This document shows positions 8,784 to 17,808 of a DNA stretch of 64,000 nt, in pieces. A program made the position numbers and the translations under genes. Source of the stretch: Pseudomonadota bacterium (lineage in GTDB: Bacteria > Myxococcota_A > Polyangia > Haliangiales > Haliangiaceae); contig JAKSDA010000210.1 in NCBI GenBank assembly GCA_022360315.1, positions 1-64,000 of the forward strand, given 5' to 3'. Below the pieces are notes generated by a model. The model was not told the origin of the DNA, did no database searches, and saw nothing but the letters and a program-made list of their open reading frames with translations. The number at the start of each line of letters is the position of its first letter. Within the stretch, counting starts at the first letter, position 1.

Positions 8784-9839
8784 TCAGAACTCGGTCGCCG
8801 GGTCGGAACATTGGTCCAGGAACGGCCGGCGCAGGCCGTTATCACCCCAATCGTAGTGGATCAGCCAGCCCGAGGTGTCGGGGTCGATGTCCACGGGGCG
8901 CCCCAGCGACCCGATGACTACAGGCGGTGCCCGGCCGGTCCGGCGAAAGCCGAAACGCTCGTACACCCGATCCATGTCCGGGTGACAGGACAGCAGTCGG
9001 ACCTCGCGCCGCTTGCCGCGCAACACGGCGAGTACGCACAAGAGGATGCCGTAGGCCAGCATTTCGGCGCTGCTGCCGTCACAATGGGCCACGGTGATTC
9101 GATGCGGCGCGTCGTTGAGAATGGCGTAGCCAATGGTCTCACCAAAGAGCTGGATGCGAAACAGGCGATAGCGAACAAACGAAAGATCGGTCGCATAGCG
9201 CCAGGCCAGGTGGTCGAGAGTGGGCGTGAAGCGAAACACAAAGGGCGACCGCGCCGGCAAGAGATCGGCGGAAAACGCGTTTTCTTCGGCGATCGAGAGT
9301 GTATCGCGGATGTGGCGAGCAATTCGCCCGCGCCGCGAAATCGCGTGGATTCGCAGCTGGCCAGCTCGCCATAGTTGACGCGCGGCCAGCCGGGCAGCCC
9401 GTTCCCACAGCGGTGCCCCGGGGCCGGGCGCAAAGCTGCGATCGAGGTAATAGAGCCCGAGGCCCGAGAAATAGGTCCAGCGCAGGTCGCGAAAAATGCG
9501 GTGCGAATCCTCGCTGCCCCCGATCGCAATGCCGTAGGTGCACGACTTCATCCAGCGCCGGAACAAAAAACCGCCCACCCCGCTGGTCCGGGCATGGAAA
9601 TTACTGCCAAATGCGAGTTCAAGTGGAGCCGAGTGATAGCGGAAGCGGGCCCGCTCCACGCCGAGGGAGCCGATGACCTGACCGGAGTCGTCATAGGCGA
9701 GATAGAGCGTGCAGAACGGCTGGCCGGTGTAGTAATGATCGACAAACGGCCGATGGCCGAGGGTGCAAGCACCGCCGATTTGGCGGGCCATGGCCGCCAG
9801 GGCGGGGAACTGATCTCTGTCGTATGGGATGATCCGCAC
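8784..9839 (-). CDS. GNAT-type N-acyltransferase
   Basis: The 351-residue protein looks like a GNAT-fold acyltransferase, possibly with two GNAT halves. The first half has YLAYDDSGQVIGSLGVERARF, the usual beta4-beta5 layout. The second half contains VYERFGFRRTG, the classic end-of-domain F/Y-x-x-x-G-F motif, and the VRLLSCHPDMDRV strand and helix. It begins with GTG at 9839, 15 bp after the MaoC-SDR stop. Beside an acyl carrier protein and FkbH it is a reasonable candidate for moving the ACP-bound acyl group to an amine. That acceptor role is inferred from neighbours; the GNAT call itself rests on motifs and fold-like spacing. Confidence 0.7.
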   Translation of the reverse strand: MRIIPYDRDQFPALAAMARQIGGACTLGHRPFVDHYYTGQPFCTLYLAYDDSGQVIGSLGVERARFRYHSAPLELAFGSNFHARTSGVGGFLFRRWMKSCTYGIAIGGSEDSHRIFRDLRWTYFSGLGLYYLDRSFAPGPGAPLWERAARLAARQLWRAGQLRIHAISRRGRIARHIRDTLSIAEENAFSADLLPARSPFVFRFTPTLDHLAWRYATDLSFVRYRLFRIQLFGETIGYAILNDAPHRITVAHCDGSSAEMLAYGILLCVLAVLRGKRREVRLLSCHPDMDRVYERFGFRRTGRAPPVVIGSLGRPVDIDPDTSGWLIHYDWGDNGLRRPFLDQCSDPATEF

Positions 9840-9854
9840 GAGCGCTGGCCAAAT

Positions 9855-11162
9855 TCAAAGCTCGGCGCCCGACAGGGCGAGCGCCTGACCCGAGACAAAT
9901 GACGCGCCATCCGAGAACAGATAGCGCACCATGGCGGCCACGTCGTCGGGCGCGCACAGCCGGGCCATCGGAACGCGTGCGGCAAAGCGCTTGCGCGCTC
10001 GGTCGCTGACCTGCTTGTTTGCGCCCGCGGCGACGAACGACGGGCATACGGTATTGATGGCGATCGCCTTGCGGGCCAATTCGGGCGCGAGCAATCGCAC
10101 AGTGCTCTCCAGCGCGCCCTTGGCCAGGGAGTACGGTGCCACGGACAGATTGGGATGATGGCTGCCCCACATGGACCCGAGCGCGACCAGCCGTCCGCCG
10201 CCACTGTCCACTCGCTGGAACAGAAACCTCGCCAGTCGAATGGTGTGGCTGGTGGCAAAGGACAGCTGCTTTTGCACGACATCGCCTGCCGCGTCGAGCA
10301 GCCCGCCAGTCGGCGCGCCCGGCCAGGCCGCGTGCACCACGCCGTAGAGCGGGGCACCGGCGAGACGCTCGGCCGTACGCTGTTCCCAGTCGGCCTGGTC
10401 GAGGTTGGCAGTGAAGGGAGTCACGCCGGGGTGATCGGCCAGATCGGCGGAAAGAGAATTTCGGTAGGCCATGGCCAGTATGTGGTATTCGCCGGCCAGA
10501 TCCAGCGCGATGGCCGAACCGATACCGCCCGATGCACCGGTCACTAACACGGTTTTGCGCTCATCTGATCGTTTCGCCGGCGGCTGGGCGGTCGAGATAT
10601 GGCCGGCTTCACTGCGGCCGGCAGACAGGTTCGAAGCCGGGCTTGAAGCCGGAGTCGATGTGATGCCAGGTGGCGGCACAGATGCAACCGGCCCGGGCTC
10701 GGTTTTTTGGCGGTGCAGGGTGACGCCACAGGTGATCTCGGAGACCGGCACGGCTTTTTCGGTTTCGGTAATGACGACCCGGATGCGGCCGGTCGCCTCG
10801 CCCGCGTCCCACGCTGTGATCTCGCCGCGCACGGCAACCCGACACGGGTAATAGAGCGGGGTCATGAAACGGGCGTGTATCGAAGCGAGCAGGGCCCGGC
10901 GGCCGGGCAAATACATGCCGACCAGGGCCGAGGCCAGCCCGACTTGAAAGGCACCGTGCACGATGCGCCCGCCGTAGTTGGTGGTTTCGGCGTACTCGAC
11001 ATCGACGTGGAGCGGGTTTTGATCGCCCGAGCCGCGGGCAAACGAGAGGACGTCGGCTTCGGTGATCGCGCGCTCGAACTGATCGGTTAGGCCGACGCCG
11101 AGCTCATCGGCCGTTCGATCGGCCGGGCGGCCGGCTTTTCGATCGCTGCGGTCAGGAGGCAT
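9855..11162 (-). CDS. MaoC-like hydratase / short-chain dehydrogenase fusion
   Basis: This 435-residue protein has two domains. Residues about 25-150 are a MaoC-type hot-dog hydratase: SGDQNPLHVDVEYAE carries the conserved D-x-N-P-x-H signature and GRIVHGAFQ the G-x-I-x-H-G segment. A low-complexity linker (about 155-205) leads to a classical SDR reductase with cofactor motif VLVTGASGGIGSAIA, catalytic Ser in ALGSMWG and Tyr/Lys in PYSLAKGAL. The pair suggests successive hydration/dehydration and ketone reduction of a thioester, fitting the adjacent acyl carrier protein. Its start overlaps the ACP gene by 11 nt, so co-translation is likely. MaoC-SDR fusions are unusual compared with separate PhaJ/FabG-like proteins. 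Confidence 0.88.
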   Translation of the reverse strand: MPPDRSDRKAGRPADRTADELGVGLTDQFERAITEADVLSFARGSGDQNPLHVDVEYAETTNYGGRIVHGAFQVGLASALVGMYLPGRRALLASIHARFMTPLYYPCRVAVRGEITAWDAGEATGRIRVVITETEKAVPVSEITCGVTLHRQKTEPGPVASVPPPGITSTPASSPASNLSAGRSEAGHISTAQPPAKRSDERKTVLVTGASGGIGSAIALDLAGEYHILAMAYRNSLSADLADHPGVTPFTANLDQADWEQRTAERLAGAPLYGVVHAAWPGAPTGGLLDAAGDVVQKQLSFATSHTIRLARFLFQRVDSGGGRLVALGSMWGSHHPNLSVAPYSLAKGALESTVRLLAPELARKAIAINTVCPSFVAAGANKQVSDRARKRFAARVPMARLCAPDDVAAMVRYLFSDGASFVSGQALALSGAEL

Positions 11163-11448
11163 TGTGCCCTTCGGTCAAATAATCCAGGATCAGATCAAAC
11201 GAGATGAGCAATCCCAGCTCTTCATCGTCGATTTGAACCCCGAACTCTTCATCGATCAGCGACGATAAGTTCAAGGTGGCCACCGAATCCCACCGGGCCA
11301 GGGACGCCATGTTGGCCGACCTGATCTCTGCCCGGGACAGACCGGGAAAAACCAGTTCAAAGCAGCGGATCAGGCGATTCGAGACCTCGCCGGCGTCCTG
11401 GTTGTCGTTTTCTGTGTCGTCTTTGTTGGTGTGTGGGGCCTCAGCCAT
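11152..11448 (-). CDS. Acyl carrier protein (free-standing)
   Basis: The 98-residue start at 11448 (MAEAPHTNKDD) is chosen because it overlaps the FkbH stop by 8 nt (ATGGCTGA); a longer frame upstream would run deep inside FkbH. After an acidic, disordered N-terminus the protein is an ACP-like four-helix bundle. The phosphopantetheine site is the Ser of ARWDSVATLNL, and the second helix continues with LIDEEFGVQIDDEE. It resembles the stand-alone ACPs paired with FkbH that carry a glyceryl or related C3 unit. It sits between FkbH and the MaoC-SDR gene and overlaps both. Confidence 0.9.
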   Translation of the reverse strand: MAEAPHTNKDDTENDNQDAGEVSNRLIRCFELVFPGLSRAEIRSANMASLARWDSVATLNLSSLIDEEFGVQIDDEELGLLISFDLILDYLTEGHNAS

Positions 11449-13237
11449 GGCTGCATTCCTCGACCGCAGAGTAGAGAGGGGGCAGTTTAGCAAGAAACTC
11501 GTCGCGCCCAAGCGAGTACGAGTCACGTCCGCGCAGATCGCCGATGAGCCCAGCCAAAAAGCTCTGTAATGGGCCGTTGCGTTCGGTTTCTTGATAATCG
11601 AATGTGATTCGCGCGACATCGAAACGCTCGAACAACTGTTCGAGACAGCGGTGCTCGATACGGCGCGCAAAGGCGCGACAGCTCATGACCCAGGTGTCGA
11701 TGCACAGGTGTCCCGGAGCGCGATCGTCCCGGCTGGGGCCGGCCGCGGCGCCGGCTTCGGCAGGCCCGGCGATCACGCGAAAGGCCATGGTGGCGATGAT
11801 ACCCAGCTGGCCGTACTTATCGCGATATGACACGGTCAGCGTGCGGGTTTCGGCCCGAGTCAGATAGTCGGCCCAGGCCGATTCGCTGAAGCGGCGGCCG
11901 TTGAGGTTGAATTGATTGGTCTTGTTGATGAGGGCGAGGGGGCGGTCGCGGTCGGCGTTCTTGGTGAAGTCGAGGGTGAGCGCGGACTGCATGTCGGCCA
12001 GAAAGCGCTCGGAGGGAGCCCCGCGCTGGCCGAGTTCGCGGCGCAGAGATTCGCCGCTGCGGATGCTGTCGAGGCGAAGCGCGTCTTCTTCGCCCACGGT
12101 CGGCTTGCCCAGGCGATCGCGCAGTGTTTCCATCAGGGCGTAGAACCCGGCGGCATCGCCGGTGGGAAATCGAACGCACTCGAGGTCGGGATGGGCGGTG
12201 GCGACCTCGTCGAGCTCCATGGCACTGTCGTCGACGAAGAGTACGCTGTCGGCGCTCACATTCCAGGTAGCCAGAATTCGGGCTACAGCCTCGGACTTGG
12301 GGCCCCATCCGGCCTCGATGGGAAAGAACGTATCTGCTGAGACCAGGGCGTCGTCTCGGCCGAGCGCCTGGCTGACCAGGTCTGGGTGGTTTTTGCTGGC
12401 CACTGCCAGAAGGACCCCGGCCGCGCCCAGGGCGGCGAGAAGCTGCTGGTAGAGCCCGTGAATCTGGCTGTGATTGTCGATATCCCAGGTCACGCCGGCA
12501 GGACCGACCTCGCCCACAATACCCCGCCACAGGGTGTCGTCGAGGTCGGTGATCAGGCCTTTTTTGGCCGCCGGTGGACAGGCCAGTGAGACCAGTAGCT
12601 CGGCCAGATGAGCGGCGTGTGTCCGGCTGTAGGGAAAAGCCGCCTGCAGGTCCATGCCGACGTCGTGGCGGCTGGCCAGCGGCGACAATCGATGCAGACG
12701 CTGCTGGCCGAGCACGCGGATACCGCGAGAGCGGGCCACTCGGCGGGCGAACTCGGCGACATGGGCCCGCACATCGAGGGCAAAGAGATCGTCCTGATAG
12801 CCCGCGGCATGTGAGATCGGGACCAGCGGCAGAGTCGGCAGACTGACCGCAATGGCAGTTTTCTGTCCTGCGCGGGTAAGACTGGAGGCGATCTGATCGA
12901 GGCGTGTGGCGAGCCCGGCGACGACGTCGCCGAGCGAGCGCGGCGACCAGCCACCGAGCCGGCGCAGGCCGAGACGCGGATCGAGGTCAGACCATTCCAC
13001 GGCCACGAATACGGCGTCGAGGGTCTGTTCTTCGATACCCAGCAAACTGCCGACAAGGTCGTCAAAGAGTCCGGTGTGGAAGACGATCGGCCGGCCGGGA
13101 TGGCGCTCGCTCAGATGGGCCCGAAGGAAGGTGGCGAGATGGAGCGGAGTGAATCCGCACAAAAGGGCTGCGTTGAATGGCTGGCCGGTGATGTGGCGTT
13201 GCCGGCCGATGATTGCGAGCGCCGTGCCGAGTTTCAT
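11441..13237 (-). CDS. FkbH-like HAD-superfamily protein (glyceryl-ACP forming type)
   Basis: The protein has 598 residues counted from the ATG at 13237 (MKLGTALAIIG), which forms an ATGA overlap with the upstream kinase stop. The N-terminal domain (to about 220) is the FkbH-type region; the HAD domain follows, with catalytic LITDLDDTLWRG, AVASKNHPDL and VLFVDDSAMELDEV. The C-terminal GNAT-like part has INKTNQFNLNGRR, a hallmark phrase of the FkbH family, and VSYRDKYGQLGIIA. Characterised FkbH enzymes take 1,3-bisphosphoglycerate, dephosphorylate it and load a glyceryl unit onto an ACP, used for methoxymalonyl-ACP or for hydroxyacyl groups on sugars. The next gene encodes that ACP. No FkbG/I/K set is present, so methoxymalonyl-ACP is unlikely. 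Confidence 0.93.
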   Translation of the reverse strand: MKLGTALAIIGRQRHITGQPFNAALLCGFTPLHLATFLRAHLSERHPGRPIVFHTGLFDDLVGSLLGIEEQTLDAVFVAVEWSDLDPRLGLRRLGGWSPRSLGDVVAGLATRLDQIASSLTRAGQKTAIAVSLPTLPLVPISHAAGYQDDLFALDVRAHVAEFARRVARSRGIRVLGQQRLHRLSPLASRHDVGMDLQAAFPYSRTHAAHLAELLVSLACPPAAKKGLITDLDDTLWRGIVGEVGPAGVTWDIDNHSQIHGLYQQLLAALGAAGVLLAVASKNHPDLVSQALGRDDALVSADTFFPIEAGWGPKSEAVARILATWNVSADSVLFVDDSAMELDEVATAHPDLECVRFPTGDAAGFYALMETLRDRLGKPTVGEEDALRLDSIRSGESLRRELGQRGAPSERFLADMQSALTLDFTKNADRDRPLALINKTNQFNLNGRRFSESAWADYLTRAETRTLTVSYRDKYGQLGIIATMAFRVIAGPAEAGAAAGPSRDDRAPGHLCIDTWVMSCRAFARRIEHRCLEQLFERFDVARITFDYQETERNGPLQSFLAGLIGDLRGRDSYSLGRDEFLAKLPPLYSAVEECSHG

Positions 13238-16200
13238 GTCTCGTGATCCACCTCGGTGGTTTGCCTGTCCTCGTGTGACCCTGGTGCCGCGGCCAGGATG
13301 GCCACGTTGACCGGCACCACATGGGTAAACGTGTGGCGCCAATGTGAGTGCTGGAGGCGGTCGAGCTTGCGCCGGACAGTCTCTTTGGCCCGGGCGAGCG
13401 TCGCGCGAGCGCTGTCATTGCCGGACGCTTCGAGCAGGCGGTAGTGGGAGTAGAGCAGTTCTTCCTCCGAGCCCTCGATGTAGATCTGCCGGTCGAGCAT
13501 CTCCATGGCGCGCGACGACAGTACCAGTGCGCTATCGAGATCGCCGCTTTGCCAGGTCGCCACGGCCTGGCGCGACAGCCCGTGGATCTCGAAACCGGTC
13601 AGGGTGGCGGCCCGGGCGATGCTGACCGCGTTTTGTGCGGCTGCGCGCGCGGCCGTGCTGTCGCCGTGGGCGAGCAGGGTCCCGGCCAGGGCGAGAAAGG
13701 CGTTGGACTCGACATACGGTGCGCCGATGCGCTGTGACTCGGCCAGCGATTCATTCAGGTGGGCCAGGCCGCGGTTGTAGTCACCCAGGTAGGCCGCGTT
13801 GCGGCCGGCGTAGACCAGGCAGTCGGCCCGACTCCACCACGAATTGGTCCGCTCGAGAATGGACAGGGCATCGGTGAAATAGTGGGCCGCCTCGGCATAA
13901 CAGCCCAGATGCATCAAGATAGTACCGGCGACCGACAGGCAATCGCCCTCGCGGGCGTGGTCGCCGAAGCGACGGCAGATGGCGATGGCGTGTTCGATCG
14001 AGTTCATCGCCTCTTCGAATTCACCGAGACAGAAGTGGATGACAGCGACGTGGTTGCGCACCACTCGCTCGAGCCAGGTATCACCGCTTTCCCGGACCCG
14101 GGCGATGATCTCGTCGTAGTGGGTGCGGGCCTCCTCGTACCGGTTGAGCACCACGTAGGTGCGCCCAATGCCGATCATCGCGTTGGTCTCCTCGAGCGGG
14201 GCATTGATGCGCTGAAAGATGGCCTGGGCCCGGCGAGTAATGTCCAGACTGCGTTCGAAGCCGCCGAGCCGCTCATAGGCCTCTCCGCGTATGCGCAGAG
14301 CTTCGCCCCGGGAGCGCTCGTCGTCGCAGGCCCGCGCTGCCGCCTCGGCGTGCTCGGACGCCGCCACTGCCGCCTGATAGTCGCCGAGGCGCAAAAACCG
14401 GGTCGCGCAGCGGTTCTTGATGTCGGCCAGCATTTGCGGGTCCCCCTCGGCGATCCGCTCCAGTCGCTCCAGGTCGCGGGCCGCAGCGTCGTGGTTGCCC
14501 AGTTTGCGGTAGGCGTGCTCGCGTCCGGCCAGCGCCTCGCGTATGCGTGCCCGGGACGCCGGCGATCGAGTCTCTTCGTCGCGCTTGTCCTCGATGGCGA
14601 GGGTGCGGCTGAAGCGCTCACCTGCAGCCGCGTCGTCTCCGGCGGCCAGAGCGACCCGACCGGCACGCAGCCAGAACGCCGATGCGGCCGAGTCGCGACC
14701 ACCTTGCTCGAAGTGTTCGGCGATCGTCGCGGGCGGCTCGTCGCGGCCGGCGCGAAAGCGCGCGGCCAGAAGCTCGCCGAAGCGGCCGTGGGTATCGCGC
14801 CGCGCCCTGGCCGAGATCGACTCGTATACGACTTCGCGAATGATGCCACCGGCAAATGCGAATCCGCCCTCGTGGCTGCCAGCCGCACTGCCGTCGCTGC
14901 GCTCGAGCAAGCCGTCTTCGCACAATTCGTCGAAGGCGTCGTCGATGTCGCGGTCAAAGAGCGCTTCGAGCAGATGGGGACGAAACCGCAAACCGGCCAC
15001 GGCTGCGTGTTGCAACACCGCCTTGGCGGCGGGCGATAGGCGGTCGACCCGGGCCACGATCATGGCCCGCGCGGTGGGCGGGATCTGGCCAGCATCGCGC
15101 GCGGCAACGACCAGCTGTTCGACCAGAAGGGGATTTCCGCCGGCCCGCGCGGCAATCGTCGAGACCGCCCGGTCAGTTGCCGAATTGCCCAGCTGATCGC
15201 GGACCAGCTGGCGTACCTCGGCCGCCGGAAGCCCGCCGATCTCGATCATCTGGTCGACCCACTCGGCCAGCTCTTTGATCGTCTTGTCGTCGCTGGAACC
15301 GGTCAGAATTACCAGCTCGGGTCGAGCATCGGCGATGGCGGCGCAGCGGCGGAGAATCTCCACACTGCTGGCGTCGGCAAAATGGAGGTCTTCGACGACC
15401 ACGATGACCCGGCCTGCTTTGTGCGCAAGGACATTGCGCAGGGTGTGAACGGCGCTGGTGATGCGCTCGCGCAGATCGGTGGAAGCATGGGCCGGGGACA
15501 GCGGGGCGCCGTCGCGCAGCTCCATACCCAGCTCGATGGCACCGACCACCTCGTCGATATCGCCCGCTTTGATCCCCTGCGCCTGAAGGATGTGACGGGT
15601 GCGCTGGGCGAGTCGGCTGCGGGCAGCCTCGCCGCTGCCCGGGGGCAGGTTGAGCAAGGCCTGGAGCAGGTCGATGAGAAGGCCAAATGGCGCCAGCTGG
15701 CCCCCGGGGGTCGCAGCGGCTGCAATCAGCGCGGGTCTGTGCTGTGGCTCGGCCTCTTCCGTCGCCCGGGCCACAAATTCGGCGATCAAGCGGCTTTTAC
15801 CCACCCCTGGCGGACCGATGGTGGCTACCACTACCTGTCGCGACTCGGCCACGGTTCGCTCCAGCGCACGCGAGAGCTGGTCGAGCTCATTCGTTCGGCC
15901 GAAAAAGTGGCCCTTTCTGGTGCGCAGTGCGCGGGTGCGCTCGTCGAAGCTGCGCGGCCCGATGAGTTCGAGAAGGCGTTGACGCCGGGGATGGTGCCGG
16001 CCGGGCAGCTCGCGAAATGCGTAATACATCGAGGTCAGACGGCCGGCGCCGCCGCTGAGCAGCGGCCGGCCGGGTTCGGCGCGGCGGGCCAGCGCGCGGG
16101 TTTCTTCCACTGCATCGCCGACCAGTCGATAGCCGCCACAATCGTCCGGAGCTGCCACGATGCCGGCGCGGGCAGCGAAGCGTAGAGTCAGGTCGGGATC

Positions 16201-17682
16201 GCTCGCGGCTTTGACTTCACGGGCAACTTCCACGGCGACCAGGGCGTAGCTCATGGCGTTTGCCACATCGTCCTCTCCGGCGACTTCGAGGCCGAAGAGC
16301 GCGACCAGACTGGTCAATGCCTCGCTGTGAATGACCGCACCGCGTTTGTAGGCGAGGTCGCCGAGAAGCTGGATGAGTTCGTAATGAGCTCCGTCGGACC
16401 CTCCCTCGACTTCGATCGCCGTGGCCACGACCCGCCGCTTCTCGCGCAAACCGGGCGGATCGGGCTCGTCGATGCTGTCGACCAGTTCGAGCATGGTCCG
16501 GGTGATCGTGCGCGTCGACTCGGTTGGCATCCTGGCGAAGAGCGGGCGTTCGGCCGTGGTTTCGGCCGAATCCCAGGGCTGGACCCGACTCTTGCACTGC
16601 TGGGTCGTGATCTCGCTGCTCGGCCGCTCCACGATCGCCCCGCCGTCGGCAGCTGTGGGCTCGATCGCGCTGGCAGCTGTGGACTCGATCGCGCTGTTGT
16701 TGGTCGGCTCGGCTGTGCTGTCGGGGTCGTGACTCGCTGCCAGTGCTCCGTCATCGCACTCCCGTTCGGGATAGACCCGGTGCAACCATTCGGACAGTGA
16801 GTACGCGTTCGCCCGCGGCGTGGCATGCTGAGCTACGTGCTGCATGACCGCGGCAAAATCGCCCGAATTGCCGCGTTTTTCCGGTTTGGGTGCCAGCGCC
16901 TGCGCCACCGTGGTGGCCACCACGGGCGGCACTTGGGGATTGATCTGATCGACCGGTGGGGCATCGACCCGGCGCACTGCTGCGAGAACGGATTGCAGAT
17001 CGCGACCGTCGAACAACGGCCGGCCGGTCAACAGCTCCCAGGCGACGATGCCGAGCGCGAACACATCGGTGGCCGGGGTCGGGGGTTCGCCTCGGGTTTG
17101 TTCGGGCGCCATGTAACGCGGTTTGCCGCGCAGCTGGCGACTGTGCTGCTGTGCCGTGAACCGAGCCCGAGCAACGCCAAAGTCGAGAATCTTGACATAG
17201 CCGTCGTAGGCCAGCATGACGTTGGGCGGCGACACATCGCAGTGCACGATGCCCAGGGACTCGCCGTTCAGATCGGTTTTTCTGTGGGCGTATTCCAGGC
17301 CGGCCCCGATCTCTCCCAGGATGTAGCAGGACAGCAGGATGGGCAGCGCAATTCCGCGCTTGCTGGCATCCCCGACCGCGGTGCGCAGATCGATGCCGTC
17401 GATCAGTTCCATGGCCAGGTACAGATCACCACCGGCTTTGCCGAAGTCGAATACCTGGACGATGTTTCGATGGCTCAGCTCGACCGCGATGCGGGCCTCG
17501 TCTACAAAGCTGCGAATGAACCGCGGCTTGCGGGCATAGTGCGGCCGGATCCGCTTGAGCGCCTGGACTTTTTCGAACCCTGCGATACCGACGGTCTTGA
17601 CCTTGTAGACCTCGGCCATCCCTCCGCGCGCGATTTGCGAAAGTACGTGATATTTACCGAAACGCTTGAGAAACCGTGTCAC
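13234..17682 (-). CDS. Ser/Thr kinase - cyclase-like - AAA ATPase - TPR signalling protein
   Basis: I place the start at GTG 17682 (VTRFLKRFGKYHVL), because an upstream extension would overlap rnc and reads as antisense; this gives about 1482 residues. The kinase domain (about 8-280) has glycine loop IARGGMAEVYK, Lys in QALKRIRP, DFG in KILDFGVAR and the PEQTRGE activation-loop end. The catalytic loop is HCDVSPPN instead of HRDxKxxN. After a linker comes a nucleotide-cyclase-like region, then an AAA_16-type ATPase (GPPGVGKSRL near 620, VVVEDLHFAD Walker B), and TPR repeats from about 1040 to the end. The layout resembles large myxobacterial kinases with a MalT/AfsR-like half. The stop overlaps FkbH by 4 nt, an unusual translational link between regulator and biosynthetic gene. 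Confidence 0.9.
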   Translation of the reverse strand: MTRFLKRFGKYHVLSQIARGGMAEVYKVKTVGIAGFEKVQALKRIRPHYARKPRFIRSFVDEARIAVELSHRNIVQVFDFGKAGGDLYLAMELIDGIDLRTAVGDASKRGIALPILLSCYILGEIGAGLEYAHRKTDLNGESLGIVHCDVSPPNVMLAYDGYVKILDFGVARARFTAQQHSRQLRGKPRYMAPEQTRGEPPTPATDVFALGIVAWELLTGRPLFDGRDLQSVLAAVRRVDAPPVDQINPQVPPVVATTVAQALAPKPEKRGNSGDFAAVMQHVAQHATPRANAYSLSEWLHRVYPERECDDGALAASHDPDSTAEPTNNSAIESTAASAIEPTAADGGAIVERPSSEITTQQCKSRVQPWDSAETTAERPLFARMPTESTRTITRTMLELVDSIDEPDPPGLREKRRVVATAIEVEGGSDGAHYELIQLLGDLAYKRGAVIHSEALTSLVALFGLEVAGEDDVANAMSYALVAVEVAREVKAASDPDLTLRFAARAGIVAAPDDCGGYRLVGDAVEETRALARRAEPGRPLLSGGAGRLTSMYYAFRELPGRHHPRRQRLLELIGPRSFDERTRALRTRKGHFFGRTNELDQLSRALERTVAESRQVVVATIGPPGVGKSRLIAEFVARATEEAEPQHRPALIAAAATPGGQLAPFGLLIDLLQALLNLPPGSGEAARSRLAQRTRHILQAQGIKAGDIDEVVGAIELGMELRDGAPLSPAHASTDLRERITSAVHTLRNVLAHKAGRVIVVVEDLHFADASSVEILRRCAAIADARPELVILTGSSDDKTIKELAEWVDQMIEIGGLPAAEVRQLVRDQLGNSATDRAVSTIAARAGGNPLLVEQLVVAARDAGQIPPTARAMIVARVDRLSPAAKAVLQHAAVAGLRFRPHLLEALFDRDIDDAFDELCEDGLLERSDGSAAGSHEGGFAFAGGIIREVVYESISARARRDTHGRFGELLAARFRAGRDEPPATIAEHFEQGGRDSAASAFWLRAGRVALAAGDDAAAGERFSRTLAIEDKRDEETRSPASRARIREALAGREHAYRKLGNHDAAARDLERLERIAEGDPQMLADIKNRCATRFLRLGDYQAAVAASEHAEAAARACDDERSRGEALRIRGEAYERLGGFERSLDITRRAQAIFQRINAPLEETNAMIGIGRTYVVLNRYEEARTHYDEIIARVRESGDTWLERVVRNHVAVIHFCLGEFEEAMNSIEHAIAICRRFGDHAREGDCLSVAGTILMHLGCYAEAAHYFTDALSILERTNSWWSRADCLVYAGRNAAYLGDYNRGLAHLNESLAESQRIGAPYVESNAFLALAGTLLAHGDSTAARAAAQNAVSIARAATLTGFEIHGLSRQAVATWQSGDLDSALVLSSRAMEMLDRQIYIEGSEEELLYSHYRLLEASGNDSARATLARAKETVRRKLDRLQHSHWRHTFTHVVPVNVAILAAAPGSHEDRQTTEVDHET

Positions 17683-17808
17683 GCAGTGGAAAGAGATAGT
17701 ATCACGAACCGCACATTGTCGCGGGCAGCAGCAGCTCGCAACGAGACGATCGAATGCCCGTCGGGTTCGCGCAAGAGTCCGACTTCTCGTCTCGCGCTCG
17801 TGCAAGAG

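Noticed and set aside
13759..15039. 426-codon plus-strand frame
   Set aside because: Antisense to the TPR half of the kinase protein; composition mirrors that gene.
16825..17808. N-terminal extension of the rnc frame back to 16825
   Set aside because: It is antisense to the kinase domain, and RNase III proteins begin near the chosen start.
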